DNA of 64,000 nt from Coffea arabica (taxonomy: Eukaryota > Streptophyta > Magnoliopsida > Gentianales > Rubiaceae): the NCBI RefSeq assembly GCF_036785885.1, contig NC_092322.1, forward strand, positions 14,406,466 through 14,470,465, read 5' to 3'. The position numbers were made by a program, and so were the translations under genes. The notes below the pieces were generated by a model that was given only the letters and a program-made list of their open reading frames with translations, was not told where the DNA came from and did no database searches. Positions within the stretch are counted from its first letter, which is position 1. Each line of letters begins with the position of its first letter. Positions 44,591 to 55,139 of the stretch are shown piece by piece.

Positions 44591-45433
44591 GACCCAAAAT
44601 TTTCAAAACCTCAATTCGCCATTACTATCCATGTTGCCGCCAAGTACAAGTCGGTGGATGAGTCGAATCCCAAAACACTTGATGTCCTATCATGCAAGAC
44701 AAGAGTCTTGCTCCCATGTCATGAAGTAATAGGCTACAAGGAGCAAATCATCAAAACAAGTATCCTTGATGAGATCACCAAGACAATTGAATTATCAGAC
44801 ATCAGGTTGGAGTTATTCTTGACTTGGTACGGTGTAAAATCAAGGGCAGATGCAAATTTCCTCAGGGACTATAAACGTGCAATTAGCAGGCCGCGGACAA
44901 TGGAAGAAGAATTGGAAGCAGAACAAGAACGACTTCGAGAAATTCAAGGAACAGAGGTGGCAGACAAGGATCATGCTACTTGTGCTATTTGCCTGGAAGA
45001 GATGGCTGTTGGGTACTCATGGTTCGAGACGTCTCGGCCGAGTCGAGACCGCGACGAAACGTTTTCGAGATACACGTGACAGACCGAGACATCACCATGA
45101 AGGGTTAAAATGGTCGAGTCACACCGAGTCATCTCGAGTCAACTTGAATTTTTATTATTTTTACTAATTTTTAATTATTTTTATTTATCATATTTTTTAC
45201 AATTTTTAGAATATTAAATATTTCAAAAATTCGCATCTCGCCGAGACCGCGACTGATGCCGAGATCGATTTGAAACGGTCCAAGCCGCGACCGCAATTTT
45301 GAACCATGTTGGGTACACGATGAAGTTACGTTGTTCTCATACATTCCATCAAGACTGCATCTGGAAGCGGGAGTTTAAGAGTAGAAGGTGCCCTTTGTGT
45401 CGGGTCAGCCTGTTAAGAGCTGATCCTATTTAG
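44560..45433 (+). pseudogene. RING-H2 finger gene split by a MITE
   Basis: The coding frame runs from at least 44,560 (no ATG; in-frame stop just upstream) through 45,016. It encodes LYYDPKFSKPQFAITIHVAA, a helical region (MEEELEAEQERLREIQ) and the first zinc pair CAICLEE. At 45,017 a 292 bp MITE interrupts it. After the MITE the same frame resumes (TMKLRCSHTFHQDCIWKRE, RRCPLC) and stops at 45,431-45,433. Ignoring the insert, the RING-H2 ligands C-x2-C, C-x-H-x2-H-x2-C and C-x2-C are complete, so the gene was intact when hit. As it stands, translation reads into the MITE and stops, losing six of eight ligands. It is unrelated in sequence to the other RING gene outside the finger. The 5' end may lie in an unseen exon. 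Confidence 0.85.
45017..45308. mobile_element. CATGGTTC-family MITE inside a RING coding exon
   Basis: Ends are CATGGTTCGAGACGTC and GCAATTTTGAACCATG. The flanking duplication TTGGGTAC is exact (45,009-45,016 and 45,309-45,316), extendable to 9 bp depending on which terminal base is counted. The interior resembles the 38,887 copy (AT core with CGAGTCATCTCGAGTCAACT). Confidence 0.9.
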
Positions 45434-45938
45434 TGGGATACGGTTCAGAGTTCTGTAGTAGTACCACTTTCACTTTCATTGTTTTGGTTTCGCATTGTCT
45501 TGTGAATCTCCTCAATCAGTATCATAAGCTATTATAGTAATTTTGTCAGAAAAAAAAAGAGTAAAGATTCTTTTGCCATATATATTGAGATAAGGAAACT
45601 TTGCATTAAGGTTGCTTCTTGTGAGCCAATAAGGTCAAAGAAATTCGGCTAACGACAATTTATAATAGACTTAATCCTGGACTAGTTATTTTATCAGATT
45701 ATTAATCAAAATTTGGAAAACTAAACTTAGTTAGTACTTTAATCATTTTTCCAAAACAATAGACACGAGTCAAGATTCAAGGATTGATTTTACTTGATCA
45801 CAAAGTCCTGTGTTTAACCAATATGTCATAGGCAGGCCTTTTACCCTGCAAAATTACATCTTATGTTATAATAAACAAAACACAGGGGTAAAGTCTAATT
45901 TTTTCTTTTTTTTTTGGGAAAGGGGGTATGTCTAATAA
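45434..45938. other. Spacer between RING relic and inverted arm
   Basis: Likely 3' untranslated region of the broken RING gene followed by AT-rich DNA. No feature recognised. Confidence 0.4.
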
Positions 45939-46127
45939 TTACAAGGATATAAGGCCGGGACATAGACTCTTGCTAAGGCTGCAATTACAGATATCAGAAC
46001 TGCTAGAACAGCAAGGGAAATCCCAGTTACCGGGACGATAGGCGCGAACTTCTTCCTTTCTGCATTTTAGAGGATTACTTGACCTTGCCAAGAGCATTAT
46101 TTGAGTCAATTGCTCCCTAAGGTTCAC
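45939..46127 (-). pseudogene. Lectin receptor kinase relic 6 (membrane-segment fragment)
   Basis: The frame starts MNLREQLTQIMLLARSSNPL, matching the start of relic 2 (MNLKEQLTGILLLARSSNPL). A frameshift follows in the membrane helix: an alternative frame still encodes LAVLAVLISVIAALARVYVP. Homology stops at about 45,940, so no kinase domain remains. This is the end of the right inverted arm. Confidence 0.75.
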
Positions 46128-46543
46128 AGCACATCAGCACTCTATAATTTCTCAGGTCATGATGATTCATCACAAGAAGTTCCTTAAATTTGCAATTATA
46201 GAACCTTAAACTCTATTTTAAGATGATACTTGAGAAGCAACTTCATCAGATGACAAATCCAAAAAAAATTCCTTAAAAATTTGCAATTGCAGAACCTTAA
46301 ACTCGGTTTTAAAAGTTAAAAAGTATCACATAGTAGGATTAGTTTGCAAATTCAAGAACAAAATTCAAGAATTTCTGTGCAACTCAAATATAGATCAATA
46401 ACAGTAGTTAAACAAACAATGTTCATAGCTTTCCTAACTTATGTCACAAATCCAAACAAAATAAAGAATAATACAAAAAGAATCCAGAAATCGGAGGAGA
46501 GCCTTCCAGATTCAGAGAAACAGAACTGCTCTTAAATTCTCAA

Positions 46544-47322
46544 TTAGCTTTTCTGTTGAATTCCTTCACGTGTGCAAAGAGGACAAACATTCTTCTTCAT
46601 TAACCACCTTTTGATGCAGTCGGCATGGTACTCATGCCTGCATTCTAGAGTTCCAATTGTCTCTTCATCCTCATACTCGCACTGGCAAACTACACAAATT
46701 TCAGGTTCTTGATCAGCAAGTGTTTGATAATTTCTGGTTTTCAAATGCTCTGAGATGGTTGCTTCTGGCAAACGATAGCTTTTACTAATCCTGTCTTCTG
46801 GGACCAATTGTTGCAGGAACTCAACAATTGGGTCATCAGCAGGAATAAAAGTCCTGAAGCTGGCAAGATTTCTTTCCTCATTGACAAACTCCATATCCAA
46901 TGCACGTAGGGGAGTATGATCTTCTAGTGTAAAGGTCGAGCTAAATCGCAAGTGCATTTCGGATTCTTGATTCTGGTTCTCTAGTGGATAGTTCTCCTCT
47001 GCATCCAAATCGAGTAGGGCAGTCTCACTGTCTGGTGTAAAGGTCAACCGGGAGAGGATATTTCGTCCCTGATCAAATTCTTGAAGCTGGTTCCCAAGTG
47101 TGTAGTTCTCCTCCGCATCCAAATCAAGTAAGACAGTCTCATCTTCTGGTGCAATGCTAAAACGGGAGAGGAGGTCCTGTCCCTGATCAGATTCTTGAAG
47201 ATGGCTCTGGGGCCATTGGAGGCTCTGCTCTTGATTAACATAGTAATTGTTATTCTGATTAACATGGCGCTCACAGCCAGCGCCTTTAACTCATCCAACA
47301 ACACAATGTTTAGAAGGCCCAT
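46544..47322 (-). CDS. Second RING-H2 copy with 5' deletion and internal repeats
   Basis: The C-terminal half matches the intact gene at 16,052-16,927 closely, including all eight RING-H2 ligands (CVVCQCEYEDEETIGTLECR..., CPLC). The 5' half is missing: the sequence jumps from the upstream frame MGLLNIVLLDELKALAVSAM into the NQNNNYY region (residue 110 of the other copy). The start is therefore unclear. An ATG at 47,122 gives a 192-residue protein; the upstream ATG at 47,322 leads into another frame. The acidic middle contains an extra repeated unit (FDQGRNILSRLTFTPD...LLDLDAEENYPLEN) compared with one unit in the other copy. It may be expressed as a shortened E3 ligase, or be a decaying duplicate. 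Confidence 0.6.
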
Positions 47323-47629
47323 ATTAGATTGGGCCTGGGGCTGAGATTATGCACTCAACTCAAAATATTCCAAAGAAAAAGAAATATTTGGCAAATTCAG
47401 CATATTTGGTTAAGTGAAATTGGCTCTCTCTTTCCTTAATATTTTCCTTTTTCAATTTTTTTGTATTAATTAACCAGTTAGGTAGACCCTTTTAATAATT
47501 AACTCAAGTTTATCGATATCCTGCAATAAGGTTTGACTTGGGTGAATATGTTATTCTGACTATATTATACAGATGAATGTTTCTTGCCCTTTTTTTGTAT
47601 AATTTTCATTTTGGTTTGAGCAGTAGAAT

Positions 47630-47990
47630 TACGGGTGCAAGTGAGTAGCTCGATGCTTGACTTGTGAAAATTTCTACTCGAGCTTGATGACTTGGCTTAA
47701 TTTGATCTTGTTCGAGTAGTAAATTGAACTGATTTTTAGCTTTAAAATGCTATGTTTGCCTGTCTAATCAAGCTTAATCAAATATTATTTATTATTTAAT
47801 TTTAGTTTTTATTTTCAGTATTATTTAATTTTTTTATTTGTCAGTTTTTATAATTAATTTTGATTCGACTCGATTACATCCCTATGCAAAATGACATATA
47901 ATGTCACTGTATGCATATATTACAATGTATTATACAGAGTCTTCAATACCAAATTGACAATTTCATACATCTCTAGATGATTTTTTTTTT
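47630..47990. mobile_element. CGAG-rich MITE-like element, boundaries uncertain
   Basis: TTACGGGTGCAAGTGAGTAG on the left and CGATTACATCCCTATGC on the right resemble diverged hAT-type ends around an AT-rich core. Copies lie at 15,170-15,500 (inverted) and 35,611-35,960. No clear duplication of flanking bases. Confidence 0.5.
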
Positions 47991-48280
47991 CAATTTCAGA
48001 ATATATGATTAAAAAAAAACTTTAGGAGATTGACCTGGACAGCATTATTGCTGTGTGTGAAAAGAAAAAAAACATAATAGCTGTAGCTCAATGTGGATCT
48101 TTCACAGTGGTATCTTCAGTGACTATGACATGAATCAAGCAAGTAATATAGTTCAAATACTATACACTAACACATCAGTAGTATAAGCTAAGAAAACGCA
48201 TAAAAATGTTTATCCAACAATGAAGTTCATATTTCATAAAATAGATGAGATGTGAAACTAGAAAAATACCAAAACACAAA

Positions 48281-50659
48281 TTACAATGATATGGCACTTG
48301 AAAAAGACGGAAGGCTGGGAGGAATTGGAATGTCAACAATTCCTTCGAGCATCAGAAGAACTTTCTTCATGGATGGACGAAGTGCCGGCTCTTCTTGGAT
48401 GCACCAAAGAGCTATCTTGATCATTCTTTCCGGTTCTCTCACGTCATCAACCTCCTGATCGCCAACCAATTTGTATAGCTCTCCAGCCTCAAAACACTGA
48501 TAAGCCCATTCTTCAAGAATTGCTTCATTCTCAGGACTGGTACATTCTACGCTTTTTCGGCAGCATATGATTTCTAATAGCATAATTCCGAAGCTGTAAA
48601 CATCTGCTTTAACTGTCACACGCAAGTTCCTGAACCATTCTGGTGCAACATAGCCTCTTGTTCCTCTTACTCCTGTATAAGTTCTGGTTTGATCATGTTT
48701 TAATATCTTTGCCAATCCAAAATCAGAAATCTTGGCACACCCATTTTCATTCATGAGTACGTTCTGAGGTTTGATGTCACAATGGATGATTTGTGTCTCA
48801 CATTCTTCATGTAAGTAAAGAATACCTCTAGCAATGTCACAGGTGATTTTCATTCTTTCGCCCCAACTTGGATGGTTCTCTGGTTTGTGCAGGATTTTTT
48901 CCAAAGATCCATTGTGCATGTACTCATAAACTAGAAGCCTCTTAGCTCCATCCAGGCAGTATCCAAGTAGCTGGACGAGATTACGATGATGTGTTTTCCC
49001 AATCACTGAGATTTCATTCTGAAACTCCCTTTCCCCTTCTGCTAATACTTTCTCAAGTTTCTTCACAGCCACAATCTTTTTGGAATTTGGCAAAATCCCT
49101 TTGTACACAGTCCCAAATGCTCCTTTGCCCAACTCTTCTCTGAATTCATTTGTTGCCTGCTCTAGCTCAGCAAAGGTAAAGGCCCTTGAAGCCACATTCT
49201 CAACAAATTTGACATTTCCCTTTCCCAGTATTTGTTTATAGCCCCATGCCCGATTTTTCTGAACATAAAGCCCAGCAAATACAGAGATCAAGATCCCAAA
49301 AACAGCAAGTGCAATCCCAATTATCAGGATATAGACACGGACTTCTTCCTTTCTGTGTTTTACAGGATTACTTTGCATTACACCTTCGTTGTTAGCTGCA
49401 GGATTGCCTACCTTGACAAGAGCAACATTCAAGTCATCTGCTCTTCTTCCATATGTCAATGGGAGTTTCTGTTTCTTGCATAGTCCATCTTTGAAGAATG
49501 CTGCTTCGCAGTTGCAATCTTCAAGACAAGCTTTTGCACAATCATCTTTCGTGCTTGTTTCCATTCTAGAAAATGTGTTAACTTCCCATGCAGTGTGTTC
49601 CAAGGACTCAATGGTGTAATTGGCATTTGAATTTGTGAAATTGCAACTATCTGGAACAAAACTACTCTCACAGCCCGACCTCCAATTGCCTTGATTGACA
49701 AACTGAAATCCAGGAAGACATTTGCATTCGACCAAGTCATCGATTTTAGTACAGAAGGCATTGATCCCACAAAGGCCTATGGGAGCACAATCATCAGTTG
49801 AAGATTCCCATATGATTGACCAATTGCCCCCCTGATCTATCGAATGTGAATACAATCGGAAAATACCATCCACATCAATCTTCATCAAATAGATCATCTT
49901 GTTCTTAGGATGTCCTCCACCAGAAAGATTCTTCACTATATTAACACTTGAATTGATCAAGTACAGATGCCCATCATCCTGGAGATTTAGTGTTATATTT
50001 GGACCGTCTCCATTAGTTCCAGACGACCAGTAAGAATTTTCCTCTACATCTGTTGTGCCCAAAGAATTTTCCGCTACATCTGTTGTGCCCACAGGGTACT
50101 GTACAAGGTGTCCATCCGTTTGCATCTTCAGACGAAAAATCCCCTTCGAATCATCAGTTTCTGAAGCACTGGATATGAGCTCCTGATCAGCTACCAATCG
50201 CTGACCAGGCAACAAACTATTGGTTGGATGCTCGAAACTCTGCCAAATGATTCTCTTAACAGAATCGTATAAAACAAAATTTCCAGAATCCAACATAGAA
50301 GCTGATGAAATAAGTTCAGAAGGATCAACAACAGTTATGTCTTGGCCTTCTGGCTGTTGCAAAATTAGCCTGCCATCCGTAGACAAAATCAACGAAACAT
50401 TGCTCGAAAAAATGGGGTTATCCCTGTTGGCAGTCCAAACTGCAGTCTTTTCAGGAATTCCAGCAAGAAAAATGCCCACAGCATAGCCATTGCGTTGCTG
50501 ATAGAATCCAAAAGCAAATATTCCAGATGGTGACAACCATGATGATGAGTTGCCTGTGGGTGTTAGAGAAGAACCTAAGCTAATGTTAAGAGGGCTTTGT
50601 TGAGCTGCTATTCCTGAATAGAATGCTGATGATAGGACGAAGAACAAAAAAGCAGCCAT
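48281..50659 (-). CDS. G-type lectin S-receptor-like Ser/Thr protein kinase (K2)
   Basis: Intact 792-residue receptor kinase, same layout as K1: signal peptide (1-19), bulb lectin domain with WTANRDNP (75-82), EGF-like and PAN-like Cys clusters, membrane helix (YILIIGIALAVFGILISVFA) and kinase domain with [29 protein letters not shown] (non-RD), SDFGLAK and GYVAPEW. The first 100 residues are identical to K1. The C-terminal half is closer to relic 5 (DQEVDDVRE..., ECTSPENEAILEEWAYQCF) than to K1, suggesting mosaic ancestry. It carries a 10-residue tandem duplication (GTTDVAENSL-GTTDVEENSY, about 191-210) that K1 lacks. Unlike K1 its glycine loop keeps the normal Phe (GAFG). The tail ends FSSAISL. 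A TATA-like box lies 77 bases upstream of the ATG. Predicted plasma-membrane kinase; ligand unknown. Confidence 0.93.
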   Translation of the reverse strand: MAAFLFFVLSSAFYSGIAAQQSPLNISLGSSLTPTGNSSSWLSPSGIFAFGFYQQRNGYAVGIFLAGIPEKTAVWTANRDNPIFSSNVSLILSTDGRLILQQPEGQDITVVDPSELISSASMLDSGNFVLYDSVKRIIWQSFEHPTNSLLPGQRLVADQELISSASETDDSKGIFRLKMQTDGHLVQYPVGTTDVAENSLGTTDVEENSYWSSGTNGDGPNITLNLQDDGHLYLINSSVNIVKNLSGGGHPKNKMIYLMKIDVDGIFRLYSHSIDQGGNWSIIWESSTDDCAPIGLCGINAFCTKIDDLVECKCLPGFQFVNQGNWRSGCESSFVPDSCNFTNSNANYTIESLEHTAWEVNTFSRMETSTKDDCAKACLEDCNCEAAFFKDGLCKKQKLPLTYGRRADDLNVALVKVGNPAANNEGVMQSNPVKHRKEEVRVYILIIGIALAVFGILISVFAGLYVQKNRAWGYKQILGKGNVKFVENVASRAFTFAELEQATNEFREELGKGAFGTVYKGILPNSKKIVAVKKLEKVLAEGEREFQNEISVIGKTHHRNLVQLLGYCLDGAKRLLVYEYMHNGSLEKILHKPENHPSWGERMKITCDIARGILYLHEECETQIIHCDIKPQNVLMNENGCAKISDFGLAKILKHDQTRTYTGVRGTRGYVAPEWFRNLRVTVKADVYSFGIMLLEIICCRKSVECTSPENEAILEEWAYQCFEAGELYKLVGDQEVDDVREPERMIKIALWCIQEEPALRPSMKKVLLMLEGIVDIPIPPSLPSFSSAISL

Positions 50660-50735
50660 GTATGGAAATTGGAGATGGAATAGAAGAGAAGCCCGTTTTC
50701 TCTTGCTTTTCTGTGTATCCTACTTGCTTTCTTAG

Positions 50736-50745
50736 TATAAATATA
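50736..50745 (-). promoter_or_regulatory. Putative TATA box of K2
   Basis: TATATTTATA on the minus strand, same distance from the ATG as in K1, within a near-identical upstream region. Confidence 0.55.
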
Positions 50746-51257
50746 AGACTTGCGTCGAGATTTGGCATGGTTGACTTCTCAAGTCTTTGCAACAACTCCG
50801 GTCTTCCGAGGAAAAAATTTGTATTGGCAGTTCTACAGCAGCAATAAATGTTTCTGTTGACAATTGACAATTTCAACTACCATTTGTACTGAAATTCTAT
50901 AGAGAACTTACCATGCAGAGTAAAGACTGGGGGATCTTCCTTCAATAATGTCCACAGAAATCCTAGTTTTGATGGACTAATCGTCTTTCAGATTTTACTG
51001 GATCTTACGAAAATTCTTACAAATTGCTCGTCAACGGATCCTAATTCCAGTGCATTATTTTCAGTTTGAACCTTTCACTACCATTCTTTTAACTATACAA
51101 AACTGGATTTAATTTTTCCGCATTAAGTATATCATCTGGAAGCCACCCATTTCTGATTTCCAACAACCTTTATGGTCCACAATTAGCATTCTGAAGAATC
51201 AGTTCAATCTTACTGAAGCCTTTGAAAACCTTAACCATAACTCAATCTTGTTAACAT

Positions 51258-51580
51258 TTTTTTTTTCTTCCGAAGCCCAAAGGGCCTACGTCAAGTTTTT
51301 ACAACCCTAAACCCCGAAGGAACCCCAAAAGCCGGTATCTCTTGAGGTCCCACAGGAGACTTATAACTACCAACCCAAACCCTCCCAACCCCGATGTGGG
51401 ATACATCACAGGGGATGACACCCCAAACCTCCACAACGGGGGAGCCTGCTGCTAAGCCCGCGAGAACCCAACCCCCCCAGAGGCGATGTTTCTTTCTTCC
51501 GAAGCCCAAAGGGCCTACGTCAAGTTTTTACAACCCTAAACCCCGACTCCAAAAGCCGGTATCTCTTGAGGTCCCACAGG
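51258..51580 (-). mobile_element. SINE-like element, K2 copy
   Basis: Same insertion as 32,882-33,205, with TTGTTAACAT at 51,248-51,257 and 51,581-51,590. It was duplicated along with the K1/K2 upstream region, so it predates that duplication. Confidence 0.75.
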
Positions 51581-52723
51581 TTGTTAACATATTAGATGGT
51601 ATATTTTTTTGGAGAAAAAACCTATAAGGTTACGTGAGAGATATTTTATCAAATATAAAACAAAATAAAGTACAATCCTAGTGAGTGAATTTTTTGAATG
51701 ATTTATTAGCCCTTTCTCGTTAAAAAAAAAAAAAAGGAATGTAACACAAGGACTTCTGATGCTGTCAACCATCCTAGTACTACCCTTGCCCGCTGTTATT
51801 AATACTTCTAAAGCTGTACTACATACGTTAGAGGGGTCAATTCTGAAGAATTAGAAGTCTGTGAGAGGCGTTAGAGAGTCGATTTTGCACCTTGGAATGC
51901 TGAACATGATGTTGAAGTTTTAGCCTGAGATTATGAACTGTATATTATTAGATCAAGTGTTCTGCATTTAAATATAATTAGTTTAAGTGTGAAAGAAACA
52001 ATTGAATGTAAATTAAGGGGTGCTAATCAATGCCAAACTTCATGGATCCAATTGGTGCCACTGACCATAGAAGTCTAGAATAAGGCTTCTTCACTGTCAC
52101 TCTCAACCAGTAAGCTAAAACATATTTGGCCAAGAAAAAAAATGCTAATTGTTTAATTTTTTTTAACTCCAATGTCATGATTAAAGTTCATAATTAACGG
52201 ATAAACCATTCTAACAGAGCATTTGAACTTCCATTCCAAACTAATTGGTAGTGATTAAGAGAATCAAGAACTTTATTAATTATTAATCCATGAAGTCTCT
52301 TGACCAACTACTGGACTCATTTGGGATCCTCTGGTTTCTCTCCATATAATTATATTTAAATTACTATAAGTACATAAAATTATCTATTATGTTATTCCTT
52401 TTATTTTGATGACTGGATCGACATACTAAAAAGCGATATCTATTCGAGAATACTTCATTCAAATTTGCATGAAATATTTATGTAATAAAATTTGCAACAA
52501 TTAATCAAATGCCAAAACTTAGTCAATGTAATACGGAATTTTGTGGACAACTAATACAAGTGACGAAGTATATTCACATTGATTTTGATGGTGGTGTTTG
52601 AGTGGGATCCAGGGAAGTAATTAGGAAATGGTTTTATTTTTTTTTTTTATCAGAAGAATGGAGGTTTTCTGTTAGTATTAACTGCAGAAATTTTTTCATA
52701 AATAAAAAATGAGGGATAGTTTG

Positions 52724-53118
52724 CGCAACGGATCTTCTGTCCCACACCCCGTGCCACTCTCTGTGTCACTTTTTATTTTATTGCTATTTTTCCTACATAA
52801 ACATCATATTTTAGTTCTTTTTTGTTTTCTTCAGATCCAATAAATATTAATTGAGTAATACACATAATTTAACGAATTCAAAAAATCAAAATGCATAAAA
52901 AATGAGATTTTTTATGAATTTTCTGCTATATTTTTTAATTTTCTATTATACATTGCTTTTTTTTAAACTGTTGTATTTATGTTTTACTCAATTAATAGTT
53001 ATTGAATTTCAAGGAAACAAAAAAGAACTAAAACATGATATTTATGTAGGAGAAATAGCAATATAATAAAAAGTGGGACAGAGAGTGGCACAGGGTGTGG
53101 GACAGAAGATCCATTGCG
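52724..53118. mobile_element. Mutator-type MITE, 395 bp foldback, exact 9 bp TSD
   Basis: Ends are CGCAACGGATCTTCTGTCCC and its near-complement; the two arms pair over at least 150 bp (both contain TCCTACATAAA and TTTTAGTTCTTTTTTGTTT), so it is almost a full foldback. The target duplication GATAGTTTG is exact at 52,715-52,723 and 53,119-53,127. The matching site in the K1 flank (34,393-34,401) is empty. Confidence 0.93.
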
Positions 53119-53436
53119 GATAGTTTGGGACAGGGATAGTGTCGTAAGCACCTTTTTGGGGGTACAGGGAAGTTTGATATTTTTTTTTTTATGAGGATAG
53201 AGGGAAGTTTTATTTTTTTTCCCTTTTTTTTCTGAGGGAAGTCTGATTTTAGATGTAATTTTCTCTAAAATGTTAGTTCTATTTGTTGCTTTTGTGTAAT
53301 GGAATATGGTTCTTCTTGATTTTATTTCATTCCTTTTTTTAAACTAGCACTTTATCAGCATTTTTTTTCCATTGTAAGAAATTTGGTATTAAAAAAAAAG
53401 ACAGAGAAACTTTATTCTACTATAATATATAAGAGC

Positions 53437-53517
53437 TTTTTTTTTTTTTTTTTTTGTCGACACAGGGGTGTGATCAATCCTTACGGGGCCCGACTAATCC
53501 CCTGCGGCCCGGGGATT
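53437..53517 (-). mobile_element. Truncated SINE 3' end, K2-side copy
   Basis: Same poly-T, GTCGACACAGG and GGGGCCCGACTAATCCCCTG insertion as at 34,642, flanked by TATAATATATAAGAGCTT. It is shorter in the poly-T and in the CCGGG part. Confidence 0.7.
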
Positions 53518-53804
53518 ATAATATATAAGAGCTTGCTTCTAAAACTTTCTCGTTTTATCCGAGATGTATAACTCAGCTATTAGTCAATCTTAATTATGTC
53601 CAATAATTATATACATTAAGAGAGTTGCAGCTCCAACCAGTCCCCAAAGTAAAACACAATCTGGTACAACTATTTCTCAAATTCCAATAGAATAAAATGT
53701 AATTAACAGTAATTAACTGTTAAATGGTTAATCTCAAATATCAATCCAATTAGGTTAGGAAAAATAAACACTTAAACAATGACGAAGCAACCACGAAGTA
53801 ATTG

Positions 53805-55139
53805 TGACAGGTTGTCGAAGCTTGTGCAATAATAAATACCTGCTCAAACTAAAAGTAATTTCTGTAGATAGTGGTAAGCAGGGTCGAATCCACAGGGACT
53901 GGGAGTAATTGTTTCTTTTCAAGATCACAGTAACAAAGGGGGTGTTTTTGTGCAGAAGGTGACAATAAAAGAAGTTCAAATAAAATCTAAGAAACTACTA
54001 GAAATTAAATAACGAATTACTAAAATCAAATGAGTGATAATTAAGGATCTAGCCAATGAATAACTTCAGCAATGGTTCACCTAATTGATCATCGATAAGC
54101 AAAGGCAATTCCAATTATTTACTAATAAATAGGTTATAACTGCCAAACAAGCGATGACAGTCAACCCCTCCTTACTGTGTCGGTGATCAAGGTACGCCCG
54201 TTAATCACTTCTCTAATTGGAAAACAATCCTAGGTACGCCCATAGAATTTAATTCCCCAATTGCCTTACGTATTAGAGGAGCCCTATTCTAACCAAATAA
54301 CGCACTACCAGGGTTATTTTAGATTAGCCCGCGTATTCCCCTGACACGAACCCAATCATGCCAGTTGTCACTATTTTGAGGCAATTAAACAATTACGGAT
54401 TTAACGTCCCAATTGACAATAGATTATCAAATTAACTAATTATCCGGATCCAAAACAATCAATTAATTAAACAATCATAAGCACTGCAACCAAGGAATAT
54501 GCGAATACCAATAAATAAAGGAAAAGATAAAATTAAATCGATCTCACAATTTTTAGACGATCCAAAGCATCCGTTGCTCCTTAACTAGAAAAAGGGATTT
54601 AGCTCATTATTGATGAGGAAAACCCATGCAAAATCGATGAACAAAATCCACACAAAAGTGAAGCAAGAATCGCGGCCATTGTCAGGGAGCAATACTACTC
54701 AGAGCCACGACGGAAAAGTCAAAGAGCACAAAGCAAAGAAAAAGGAATAGTCCAATAATTTTCTTTTGCTCCTGACATTCACGAAGGAAGAAAACAACTA
54801 CTAAGAGTCTTTACTACAACCGAAGAAGGAAAGTCAAAAGACTAAAAGCTAACTACTGAAGATTGGTTTTCCCCTCTGCACCATTCGTTCCTATCTAATC
54901 ATCTCTAAGGCCTTCCTGTGCGGCGGCCCCTTCCTCCGGAGGAAGAAGCAGACTCCTCACTTCAGCCCTTCATTGCTCCTTTTAATGCTTTTGTCTTCGG
55001 CAATTACTAAAATGGACATAAGTTTGCCTTTGCCAACAATGCCCCTGGGATAAGTTCTGTGCCTTAGACTCCTTTTCTGTCAAATTAGCACTTGTTATCA
55101 TATTTTTGTTCTACTCCCTGGAATATATGCCAAACACTA
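53805..55139 (-). mobile_element. Element C 3' LTR, larger part
   Basis: On + it starts TGACAGGTTGTCGAAGC (the complement of the ...CCTGTCA ending), following AATTG. It is homologous to the nested LTR at 23,395 and, reversed, to the element B LTR. It is broken at 55,139 after GCCAAACACTA by element B; the remaining 90 bases of the LTR follow at 60,762-60,851. The joined length is about 1.42 kb. Confidence 0.85.

Larger units (their letters stand above)
45939..48032 (-). repeat. Right arm of the inverted duplication
   Basis: Reverse complement of 15,108-17,490. It carries relic 6, the RING copy, the MGLLNIVLLDELKALA upstream frame and the CGAG-rich MITE-like remnant. It ends near CAGAATATATGATTAAAAAA and GGAGATTGACCTGGAC, next to the 3' flank of K2. 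Confidence 0.85.
51591..53804. repeat. Distal part of the K2 upstream duplication
   Basis: Nearly identical to 33,216-35,012. Differences seen: loss of about 40 bases near 51,927, insertion of a Mutator-type MITE (52,724-53,118) and a changed poly-T area (53,170-53,330) that keeps a longer stretch than the K1 side. It ends at AATTG (53,804), where the LTR of element C begins. Confidence 0.88.
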
